DNA of 24,856 bases from DATCTV01 sp964400685. Its GTDB lineage: Bacteria > Desulfobacterota > Desulfomonilia > UBA1062. Positions 15,676-22,551 of this stretch are shown one piece after another. A model generated the notes under the pieces. That model was not told where the DNA came from and ran no database searches. It saw only the letters and a list, made by a program, of their open reading frames with translations. The number at the start of each line of letters is the position of its first letter. Position 1 is the stretch's first letter. The stretch is from the NCBI GenBank assembly GCA_964400685.1, contig CAYNVT010000055.1, forward strand, positions 1-24,856. The letters run 5' to 3'. Made by a program: the position numbers and the translations under genes.

Positions 15676-16737
15676 CTACAGCATAGAGAATATCTCATCA
15701 GACAACAACATTCCTTTCGGGGTAAGAACCGCATTACCATTTCTGATTTCATAAAGTTCTGGTGGAATATTCCCGGGCATCAATTCTTCCGGTATCCCGT
15801 AAACAGTCCTCAACATGAGAAATTTTTTCTCGAAATCCATTGTATGTTTATCGAGTACATCAACGTTTATGACAGGCCTTTTGTTGTTAAGCACAAGAGA
15901 CATATATCTTTCAGGTTCACTTTCATTGGTACTTCGAACGCTGTTCAGGCATGAGACCGCAGCCGCACCTAGCCCGATATAGGGGCTATGTCCCCAGTAC
16001 GCCAGGTTATGTCTGCATTCATATCCAGCTCTGGCAAAGTTGGAAATCTCATACTGGTTCAAGCCGTTATCCGAAAGTTTTTCCAGTACAGTGTAGAAAA
16101 AATGCTCGACTTCATCTTCGGGAAGAGGTTCGATCGTCCGGGCCCATCTGGTGTCGGGACTGAACATATATGCAGAGACATGCTCCGGATTAAGCTCAGA
16201 AATCCGCTTCAAGTCATAATCGAGTTCTGAGTATCTCTGAGTCGGTATGGAGTACATCATGTCAATATTTATATTATCAAAACCTGCAGCACGTAATGAC
16301 CCGAAAGCATTGAAAGCCTTATCCGAATCATGAACCCTTCCTAGATATCCGAGCAGCCTGTTAGAAAAGCTTTGAATACCAAGACTTATACGGTTTATTC
16401 CAGCCGCCTTAAGCCGAAATGCACAATCTGAGGAAACCGTCTCGGGATTGGCTTCAATCGAAACCTCTGAATCGGCTTGAGTCTGCCATAAGCTGTTAAG
16501 CCCGCTTATAATTCTGCCGATTGACTTAGAGTTTAAAAGCGTCGGGGTGCCGCCTCCGAAATATATTGTTGATATCCTGCTGTCGGCGGGAATACTATTT
16601 ATAAGCATTTCCGCTTCTTTAAGAACTGCCTTTACATAACTGTCCTGCGGCGGATTTGAACTTACAATCGATGAAAATCCGCAATACCTGCATTTGCTGA
16701 TGCAGAAAGGAACATGGATGTAAATATGCAGCCCCAT
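15676..16737 (-). CDS. hemW: HemW radical SAM heme chaperone / CPO-III-like protein
   Basis: 353 residues from the chosen start. The cluster motif is Cys12, Cys16, Cys19 in CISKCRYCGF; the residue after the CG is Phe, typical of HemW, whereas true HemN has a fourth cysteine (CxxxCxxCxC). YFGGGTPT, EANPETV and GIQSFSNRLL follow. HemW binds heme and can deliver it to proteins; it does not oxidise coproporphyrinogen. A longer frame from ATG 16773 would start inside a strong hairpin and have no ribosome binding site, while ATG 16737 has AGGAG five nt upstream (plus-strand CTCCT at 16743-16747). Downstream of ald on the same strand. Confidence 0.9.
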   Translation of the reverse strand: MGLHIYIHVPFCISKCRYCGFSSIVSSNPPQDSYVKAVLKEAEMLINSIPADSRISTIYFGGGTPTLLNSKSIGRIISGLNSLWQTQADSEVSIEANPETVSSDCAFRLKAAGINRISLGIQSFSNRLLGYLGRVHDSDKAFNAFGSLRAAGFDNINIDMMYSIPTQRYSELDYDLKRISELNPEHVSAYMFSPDTRWARTIEPLPEDEVEHFFYTVLEKLSDNGLNQYEISNFARAGYECRHNLAYWGHSPYIGLGAAAVSCLNSVRSTNESEPERYMSLVLNNKRPVINVDVLDKHTMDFEKKFLMLRTVYGIPEELMPGNIPPELYEIRNGNAVLTPKGMLLSDEIFSML

Positions 16738-16760
16738 TTGTTCTCCTAAAAACATACGAA

Positions 16761-16797
16761 ACCCGGAGCCCATCTCCTGGCGAGACGAACCCCGGGT
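16761..16797 (-). terminator. Hairpin between ald and hemW, terminator or attenuator
   Basis: On the minus strand ACCCGG and CCGGGT pair at the ends of a 37-nt element. The inner part can continue (with several G-U pairs) to TCTC/GAGA around a 5-nt loop, giving up to 16 paired positions. It is followed by UUCGUAUGUUUUU, an imperfect U-tract, and then at once by the hemW ribosome binding site. It lies 27 nt after the ald stop, so it likely ends most ald transcripts; read-through would supply hemW. Confidence 0.6.
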
Positions 16798-16824
16798 CTA
16801 TTAAAGCGCTTTTCTAAAAAATAT

Positions 16825-17937
16825 CTACAGCAAATCAGGCGTGATTTTCTTGTACGCCATGTCAAGGCTTTCAGCAACTTTCGGATGCGTTACGCTGCCG
16901 GCAAATGTATTAATACCTTTGAGTATTGCCGGATCTTTTGCCGCTTCCTTTATGCCGAGATTTGCTATTTTCAATCCGTAAGGAAGTGTCGCCTGCGAAA
17001 GTCCCCAGGTCGAAGTAACAGGAACCGCGCCAGGCATATTCGCAACACAGTACATCACAACTCCGTCAACATAAAATATCGGGTCATCGTGGTATGTGGC
17101 CTTTGTATAAGCACAGCAGCCGCCCTGATCAACCGCGACATCAACTACGACCGCACCTGTTTTCATGCGCTTGATATGCTCTTCTGTAATCAGTTTGGGA
17201 GCGGCTGCACCGGGAATAAGAACAGCACCAATTACCAGGTCTGCATTTTCAAGACAGCGTTCTATGTTGCCAGGCGTCGAGTACATGGTTTCTATTGAGA
17301 CTCCGTAAAAGTCATCATACCTTTGGAGAACGCTTTTCTGTATGTCCATAAGTGTTACCCTTGCGCCCATTCCAACAGCAATTTTGGCAGCATTGGCACC
17401 GACAACGCCGCCTCCTATTATGACTACATTACCCCTCGAAACGCCAGGTATGCCGCCAAGCAGGACCCCTCTTCCGCCGAATGTCTTTTCCAGATATTTT
17501 GCGCCTTCCTGTACCGCCAGCCTGCCTGCAACCTCGCTCATCGGCTCAAGAAGTGGAAGATGACCGTTCTCGAGCTGAATAGTCTCAAATGCAATACCTG
17601 TTACCTTTCTTTCAGTAAGGGCAACAGCCTGCTCTTTGTCTGCTGCGAGGTGAAGATATGTAAATAGAAGCTGGCCTGGCTTGAAAAGGTTATATTCCTC
17701 TTTGAGAGGCTCCTTGACCTTGTAGATCATATCTGCCACTGCAAAGACTTCTTCATGCGTATCAAGCATAACGGCCCCTGCCTTGGCATACATCTCATCA
17801 GTTATCTGCGCCCCGACACCTGAACCTTTCTCCACATATACCTCATGACCGGCAGCCTTGAATGAAAGCACGCCATCAGGCGTCATCGAAACCCTGTGCT
17901 CAAACCTTTTTATCTCTTTAGGTACGCCAACTTTCAT
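16825..17937 (-). CDS. ald: Alanine dehydrogenase
   Basis: 370 residues, the standard length. It interconverts L-alanine and pyruvate plus ammonia with NAD+. MKVGVPKEIKRFEHRVSMTP is the typical opening. The pyruvate-binding and catalytic residues are Lys75 (VKEP) and His96 (YLHLAA). The Rossmann loop is VVIIGGGVVGANAAK, followed by VDVAVDQGGCC and a VVMYCVANMPGAVPVTSTWGL block. The position after GGC is usually occupied by an ET pair (GGCxET), here CAYTK. The start has AGGAGGA five nt upstream. Ald may serve alanine catabolism or ammonia assimilation; the upstream dyads suggest regulated expression. Confidence 0.96.
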   Translation of the reverse strand: MKVGVPKEIKRFEHRVSMTPDGVLSFKAAGHEVYVEKGSGVGAQITDEMYAKAGAVMLDTHEEVFAVADMIYKVKEPLKEEYNLFKPGQLLFTYLHLAADKEQAVALTERKVTGIAFETIQLENGHLPLLEPMSEVAGRLAVQEGAKYLEKTFGGRGVLLGGIPGVSRGNVVIIGGGVVGANAAKIAVGMGARVTLMDIQKSVLQRYDDFYGVSIETMYSTPGNIERCLENADLVIGAVLIPGAAAPKLITEEHIKRMKTGAVVVDVAVDQGGCCAYTKATYHDDPIFYVDGVVMYCVANMPGAVPVTSTWGLSQATLPYGLKIANLGIKEAAKDPAILKGINTFAGSVTHPKVAESLDMAYKKITPDLL

Positions 17938-17961
17938 AAAATCCTCCTTTTATCTCTCACA

Positions 17962-17979
17962 AGTGAGTAGTCGCTCACT
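17962..17979. promoter_or_regulatory. Operator-like inverted repeat upstream of ald
   Basis: AGTGAG-TAGTCG-CTCACT, a perfect 6-bp dyad with 6-nt centre, 24 nt upstream of the ald ATG. A second overlapping dyad CTCAC-AA-GTGAG (17956-17967) shares its left arm. Its form resembles sites of TetR-family regulators, but no regulator gene is nearby. It could also act in the leader RNA as a hairpin. Confidence 0.4.
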
Positions 17980-17998
17980 CTCGATTACTTTTTATATT

Positions 17999-18013
17999 CA
18001 GTTGTGTCAACTG
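17999..18013. promoter_or_regulatory. Dyad over the candidate ald -35 element
   Basis: CAGTTG-TGT-CAACTG, a perfect inverted repeat. On the minus strand it contains TTGACA, a perfect sigma-70 -35 box, directed at ald, but the sequence 17 nt further on (TAATCG) is a poor -10 box. A protein bound here would cover the -35 region. Confidence 0.35.
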
Positions 18014-18127
18014 TAATTTACCTTTTATGTTATTTTTTACAATCAATTGTTGTATTAAATGATTATATACAATTTCTATATTGCTTTATTGGCAACTATC
18101 CTTGTACGCATCAAATAGTAAAGAGTG

Positions 18128-18154
18128 TTGACCTGTGTCTTTGTGGTGTATTAT
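18128..18154 (+). promoter_or_regulatory. Candidate promoter of the MBL-lipoprotein-coaBC operon
   Basis: TTGACC (18128-18133) and TATTAT (18149-18154, five of six to TATAAT) are separated by 15 nt, slightly short. It lies about 60 nt upstream of the first gene, in the AT-rich gap shared with ald. Confidence 0.35.
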
Positions 18155-18214
18155 GCTCAATTATAATAAGATATTAAATTTCAAGATATTCATCACCGGA
18201 GGAGGAATCATTCA

Positions 18215-18841
18215 ATGCAATTTAGAAATATCACAGTAACCGACTTCATGACAAACTGTTTTATTCTTTGGGATGAAGAGACAAAAGAAGGAATTGTGCT
18301 TGATCCGGGCGGAGATGCCGGCAAAATACTTAGAGAGATTAAAAACGAGGGTATAAAGATCGTCGGTATTGTAATCACACACGCCCATATCGATCATATA
18401 GGCGCCCTGGGAGCAATTAAGGAAGCAACCGGTGCAGAAATCATGATGCACACTGCGGAGCTTCCTGTTCTGAAATTCGCATCGAAGATGGGCGGGATGT
18501 TCGGCGTAAGAATCGAACAGCCGCCCGATCCTGATCGTCTGCTCTCGGAAGGAGACACAATCAAATTCGGCAAATACCTGCTTAAGGTCCTTGATACTCC
18601 GGGGCACTCGCCGGGGGGAATCTCATTAATCGCTTCCGATGGTATATCATGCTTTTCCGGAGATACCCTTTTTGCACAGTCAATAGGAAGGACAGACCTT
18701 CCGGGCGGAGATTATGAGACTTTGATCAACTCGATTAAAACTAAAATCCTTCCGCTTGGAGACAAGGTGCAGGTCTATCCGGGACATGGCCCGGCGACTA
18801 CAGTCGCCACAGAAAAAAGATACAACCCCTTTCTTCATTAA
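18215..18841 (+). CDS. Metallo-beta-lactamase-fold hydrolase (glyoxalase II-like)
   Basis: 208 residues, a bare MBL fold. The metal ligands are THAHIDH (His56, His58, Asp60, His61), His131 (DTPGHSPGG), Asp150 (FSGDTLF) and His191 (YPGHGP), a complete binuclear site. The GRTDLPGG stretch after the Asp is typical of YcbL-type small hydrolases related to hydroxyacylglutathione hydrolase. It lacks the C-terminal glutathione-binding domain of glyoxalase II, so thioester hydrolysis is plausible but the substrate is unknown. GGAGGAGGAA precedes the ATG. First gene of the plus-strand operon with the lipoprotein 9 nt downstream. Confidence 0.85.
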   Translation: MQFRNITVTDFMTNCFILWDEETKEGIVLDPGGDAGKILREIKNEGIKIVGIVITHAHIDHIGALGAIKEATGAEIMMHTAELPVLKFASKMGGMFGVRIEQPPDPDRLLSEGDTIKFGKYLLKVLDTPGHSPGGISLIASDGISCFSGDTLFAQSIGRTDLPGGDYETLINSIKTKILPLGDKVQVYPGHGPATTVATEKRYNPFLH

Positions 18842-18850
18842 GGAGGCCAA

Positions 18851-19294
18851 ATGAAACCAGGGCATATTCTTATTGCAGCAATCCTCTTGATTGTTTCGGT
18901 TTCAGGATGCAGCGGCTTGAAACTCCATGATGTCAAGCCAAGAGAACTGCCGCAGCAGGCACCGGCTCAGACACCTGTCCCGAAAGTACCGTCCTACCTT
19001 GACTTTGCTGATATACTTATCCCTGCCGAACTTGGAAAGGACGCATCGCAAAGCTATATAGTGAACGGCTTTGGCCAGCTTGTCGTAAGAGGAAGGGTTG
19101 CCGGGGAATCGATCGAAAAATTCTTCAGTTCGACAATGCCTTCGTCCGGATGGGCCAAACTTGACGAATACCGTTTCCAAGGCAATACAAAAATTTATTT
19201 TTCAAAACCTGACAAGATTGCCTCAATACTGATATCAGAAAATCCCATGGACACTAAGGTTGAGATATGGGTTACACAAACGAAAAAGAACTAG
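18851..19294 (+). CDS. Small lipoprotein of unknown function
   Basis: 147 residues. A signal peptide ends in the lipobox VSGC with Cys20 as the lipid-bearing residue. A Pro/Gln-rich linker (about 30-50) follows, then a compact domain: YLDFADILIPAELGKD, an LVVRGRVAGESIEKFF strand-helix, MPSSGWAKLDEYRFQG, and a final beta strand VEIWVTQ. It looks like a small alpha/beta domain, secreted and anchored to a membrane. I do not recognise a named function. AGGAGG lies before ATG, and the gene overlaps the start of coaBC by 28 nt, so it is firmly part of this operon. Confidence 0.75.
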   Translation: MKPGHILIAAILLIVSVSGCSGLKLHDVKPRELPQQAPAQTPVPKVPSYLDFADILIPAELGKDASQSYIVNGFGQLVVRGRVAGESIEKFFSSTMPSSGWAKLDEYRFQGNTKIYFSKPDKIASILISENPMDTKVEIWVTQTKKN

Positions 19295-20481
19295 CCGGGA
19301 AAACGGTTGTCTACGGAATAACCGGAGGCATTGCAGCCTACAAGGCACCTTTTGTTGTAAGAGGGCTCAGCCTGCTGGGAGCTGATGTCGTATGTATAAT
19401 GACCGATTCCGCTCATGAATTCGTAACACCTCTTACACTTCAAACCCTTTCGAAAAACCCTGTATACTCAAAGATTTTTCCCATCGATCATCAGCAGAAA
19501 TATGAGATCGAACATATAGCTCTTGCAGACAGGGCTGATCTTTTCATCATTGCGCCGGCAACTGCAAATTTCATTGCAAAAATGGCGCGCGGCATTGCTG
19601 ATGACCTTCTATCCAGCACTGTCCTGGCTACAAAAGCCCCTGTCCTTGTCTGTCCCTCGATGAACGTGAATATGCTGGAAAATAAGGCTACGCAGGAAAA
19701 CTTGAATATTCTCACAAAACGGAACATCAACATCCTTGAACCGGATGAAGGACTGCTGGCATGCGGGTGGGAGGCTAAAGGAAGAATGCCGGACCCCGAG
19801 AGGATTATATTCGAAGCAAGAAAAATTCTTACTAAACATGACCTTCAGGGCATACGTATACTTCTAACGTGCGGACCCACATGCGAAGATATTGACCCTG
19901 TCAGGTTTATTACAAACCGCTCTACCGGAAAAATGGGGGCTGCAATTGCCGAAACCGCCGGACTGAGAGGTGCTGATGTCACTGTAATATCGGGGCCGGT
20001 TAATATCAGTTATGCGCCCTGGGCGCATGTAATACCGGTCAGGTCTGCAAGTGACATGCTGACAGCTGTAAAAGATCACATCGAGAACGCCGATGTACTT
20101 ATAATGGCCGCAGCAGTCGCAGACTATACGCCAAAGGTTCGAAGCAGTTCGAAGATAAAGAAAGGGGAAGCAGCCATGACCAGTCTGGAAATGGCTCCCA
20201 CATCGGATATACTTTACACTATCAGCTCGATGAAGAAAGGCAGGTTTTTTGTGGGATTTGCTGCGGAAACAGACGACCTGATAGAAAATGCGTCGGAAAA
20301 GATGAAAAGAAAATCCCTGGACATGATTGTCGCCAACAGGGTGGGCATTGAGGGAAGCGGATTCGCAACAGATACGAACACCGGAACAATACTTTTTCCT
20401 AATGGCGATTACAGGTTCGAAGGCATGAAAAAAACAAGGCTTTCGGATAAGATACTGGACCTTGTAAGGGAAAAGCTTTGA
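19267..20481 (+). CDS. coaBC: Bifunctional phosphopantothenoylcysteine decarboxylase / phosphopantothenate-cysteine ligase
   Basis: 404 residues, standard for CoaBC (Dfp), two consecutive steps of coenzyme A synthesis. The CoaC flavoprotein half begins YGITGGIAAYKAP and carries the active-site His83 (IEHIALADRADLFIIAPATA), Asn133 region (PSMNVNM) and Cys166 (LLACGWEAKGRMPDPE). The CoaB half begins near residue 192 with GIRILLTCGPTCEDIDPVRFITNRSTGKMG, then AAAVADYTPK and the KIKK lysine loop. The ATG lies inside the lipoprotein gene with only a weak GGTTGAG upstream, suggesting coupling by reinitiation. The stop overlaps the next start as TTGA at 20478-20481. Confidence 0.95.
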   Translation: MGYTNEKELAGKTVVYGITGGIAAYKAPFVVRGLSLLGADVVCIMTDSAHEFVTPLTLQTLSKNPVYSKIFPIDHQQKYEIEHIALADRADLFIIAPATANFIAKMARGIADDLLSSTVLATKAPVLVCPSMNVNMLENKATQENLNILTKRNINILEPDEGLLACGWEAKGRMPDPERIIFEARKILTKHDLQGIRILLTCGPTCEDIDPVRFITNRSTGKMGAAIAETAGLRGADVTVISGPVNISYAPWAHVIPVRSASDMLTAVKDHIENADVLIMAAAVADYTPKVRSSSKIKKGEAAMTSLEMAPTSDILYTISSMKKGRFFVGFAAETDDLIENASEKMKRKSLDMIVANRVGIEGSGFATDTNTGTILFPNGDYRFEGMKKTRLSDKILDLVREKL

Positions 20482-21164
20482 GAGCGTCTCTAACTCAGAT
20501 ATTAAGAGACGAGCAGAACTGGACAGGAGATTTTGTAATCATGCCTGAACCGGGAACCTTTACCGTAAAACCTTCCGAAACGAAACCATCAGCACCATAC
20601 ACACTTGAAGACCTCAAGGAATCACTGAAAGAATGCAGCCTTTGCAGGCTATCGACAACAAGAAAAAACATTGTTTTCGGTGAGGGAAATCATGACGCCC
20701 GGATAATGTTCATAGGCGAAGGGCCCGGAGCGGTCGAAGACGACACGGGAAGACCTTTTGTCGGACCGGCCGGACAGCTCCTGACTGATATCATTGTAAA
20801 AGGCATGAAGCTCAGGCGTGAGGAAGTGTACATCGCCAATATAGTTAAATGCAGACCCCCTGGAAACCGCAATCCGCTTCCTGATGAGGTTGATAATTGC
20901 ATCGGCTATCTGAAAAAACAGATATCCCTGATTAAACCTGAAGTGATTATTACACTCGGAGCGGTTTCTACACACAACCTCCTTGGAATCACAACCCCGA
21001 TAAGCAGGCTGAGGGGTAATTTCACAAATTACATGGGTATTACCGTCATGCCGACATTTCATCCAAGCTACCTGCTTCAAAATCCATCCAAAAAGAGGGA
21101 GACATGGGAAGACATAAAAAAAGTCATGGAAATGCTTGGCCTGGATTCTCCGTTACGATCTTAA
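20478..21164 (+). CDS. udg: Family 4 uracil-DNA glycosylase (iron-sulfur type)
   Basis: 228 residues starting at TTG in a TTGA overlap. It removes uracil from DNA in base-excision repair. Motif A is GEGPGAVEDDTGRPFVGPAG (residues 80-99) and motif B is HPSYLL beginning at His195. Four cysteines (53, 56, 125, 141) are placed as the 4Fe-4S ligands of this family (CSLC, KCRPPGNRNP, DNC). An N-terminal extension of about 45 residues is polar and likely flexible. The gene's last 61 nt are overlapped by the start of nfeD in another frame. Functional link to coaBC is unlikely; the adjacency is probably operon packing. Confidence 0.93.
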   Translation: MRASLTQILRDEQNWTGDFVIMPEPGTFTVKPSETKPSAPYTLEDLKESLKECSLCRLSTTRKNIVFGEGNHDARIMFIGEGPGAVEDDTGRPFVGPAGQLLTDIIVKGMKLRREEVYIANIVKCRPPGNRNPLPDEVDNCIGYLKKQISLIKPEVIITLGAVSTHNLLGITTPISRLRGNFTNYMGITVMPTFHPSYLLQNPSKKRETWEDIKKVMEMLGLDSPLRS

Positions 21165-22456
21165 TTATTGTTTTTATTCTTTTGTCAGCCGGAACAACTC
21201 TGGCGGGTGACATAATAGTAATCGATGTCAAGGATGCCATCTCTCCGCCGGTCGGCTCATACATTACTGAAAACATCGACAGGGCTGTCAGGGAAAAAGC
21301 TGAGGCCATTATAATAAGACTGGATACACCAGGAGGTCTCGACACTTCGATGCGGGACATAATACAGAAAGAAATGAACGCGCCTGTCCCTGTTGTTGTC
21401 TATGTATATCCAAAGGGTGCCCGTGCAGCATCTGCAGGAGCACTTATCTGCCTGGCTGCAGATATTGCAGCTATGGCACCCGGAACCAACATAGGGGCAG
21501 CCCATCCTGTCGGAATAGGCCCCGGGGGTGGCGGAGTTGAAAAGGGAGACAAAGACAAGAAGACTGAAACAGATACAATGACGGAAAAAGTGACAAATGA
21601 CGCATCCGCCTATGCAAGGAGCATCGCCAAGGAACGCGGTAGAAACGAAAAATGGGCCGAGGATGCCGTAAGAAAAAGCGTTTCCATCCCGGCAACTGAT
21701 GCCGTTGAAAAGAATGTCGTTGACCTTATTGCCGACAGCCTTGATGACCTGCTGACAAAAATCGACGGCAAAACAATTAAAAAAGCAGGCATGACTTTCA
21801 TATTGAAGACAAAAGACGCCCCTGTGACTGAGCGCCCCATGAACTTCCGGTCCAGACTGCTGTCCACCCTGGCAAACCCTAACATCGCCTATATCCTTAT
21901 GCTAATAGGACTTGCAGGTATTTATTTCGAACTTTCAAGCCCTGGCGCAATACTTCCGGGCATCATAGGCGGCATATGCATCATCCTGGCATTCTTCGCC
22001 TTTTCCGCCCTTCCGGTTAATTATGCTGGTGTTGCCCTTATATTGCTATCCGGGATCCTGTTCTTTGCCGAAATAAAAGTTCAGAGCATGGGATTGTTGA
22101 CTGTGGGCGGAATTATTTCACTGATCCTGGGTTCGATCATACTGTTCAGAACACCTGAAATGTCCGCTCAGGTATCATGGGGTGTGATCCTGCCTATTTC
22201 AGTTTTCTTCGCACTCTCATTTTCCGCTCTTGTCTGGCTTGTTTTAAAAACCCACAGGAAGGCTCCTGTAACAGGCGTGGCTGCAATGGCGGGAGAAAGG
22301 GGACAGGTTTATGAATGGCATGATGACGGCACAGGCAAGGTATTTGCCCATGGTGAATACTGGAATGCAAAAGGCCCTGTTGGTTTAAAGCCGGGCGAAA
22401 CCGTTATTGTTGAATCCGTTGAAGATATGGTGCTCACGGTTAAAACAAGAGAATGA
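21104..22456 (+). CDS. nfeD: NfeD-family membrane serine protease (ClpP-class, long form)
   Basis: 450 residues. A signal anchor (about 15-33) is followed by an S49/ClpP-like protease domain: IIIRLDTPGGLDTSMR, then the nucleophile Ser110 in ARAASAGALI. The partner lysine is probably Lys162 in EKVTNDASAYARSIA, with RGRN following. A Gly- and Lys-rich insertion lies at 138-154. Four or so membrane segments (about 250-350) and a C-terminal OB-fold NfeD domain (about 385-450, ending KPGETVIVESVEDMVLTVK) complete the long form. Such proteins work with SPFH/stomatin proteins, but no such gene follows here. ATG with GAGGGAG upstream, inside the udg gene. Confidence 0.93.
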   Translation: MGRHKKSHGNAWPGFSVTILIIVFILLSAGTTLAGDIIVIDVKDAISPPVGSYITENIDRAVREKAEAIIIRLDTPGGLDTSMRDIIQKEMNAPVPVVVYVYPKGARAASAGALICLAADIAAMAPGTNIGAAHPVGIGPGGGGVEKGDKDKKTETDTMTEKVTNDASAYARSIAKERGRNEKWAEDAVRKSVSIPATDAVEKNVVDLIADSLDDLLTKIDGKTIKKAGMTFILKTKDAPVTERPMNFRSRLLSTLANPNIAYILMLIGLAGIYFELSSPGAILPGIIGGICIILAFFAFSALPVNYAGVALILLSGILFFAEIKVQSMGLLTVGGIISLILGSIILFRTPEMSAQVSWGVILPISVFFALSFSALVWLVLKTHRKAPVTGVAAMAGERGQVYEWHDDGTGKVFAHGEYWNAKGPVGLKPGETVIVESVEDMVLTVKTRE

Positions 22457-22486
22457 CCTTCAGATAAAAAGCAAAGGTGCAGCTAT

Positions 22487-22523
22487 TCCGGCATGACAAC
22501 GTTGCTTATGTTGTCATGCCGGA
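22487..22523. terminator. Perfect 14-bp inverted repeat between convergent genes
   Basis: TCCGGCATGACAAC pairs perfectly with GTTGTCATGCCGGA around a 9-nt loop (22501-22509). It lies 31 nt after nfeD and 29 nt before the end of the convergent lipoprotein gene, so it could stop transcription from both sides. Neither flank has a run of T, so it is not a classical intrinsic terminator; it may instead be a genome-dispersed palindrome or an RNA-stabilising hairpin. Confidence 0.5.
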
Positions 22524-22551
22524 TAAAAATCAAACCTGACTTGTTACGGAA

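Noticed and set aside
15676..16737. HemN coproporphyrinogen oxidase
   Set aside because: The motif CISKCRYCGF has Phe where HemN needs a fourth cysteine; this is the HemW pattern.
16737..16773. Longer hemW start at 16773
   Set aside because: It lies within a strong hairpin with no ribosome binding site, and the added residues do not look like HemW; ATG 16737 has AGGAG at the right distance.
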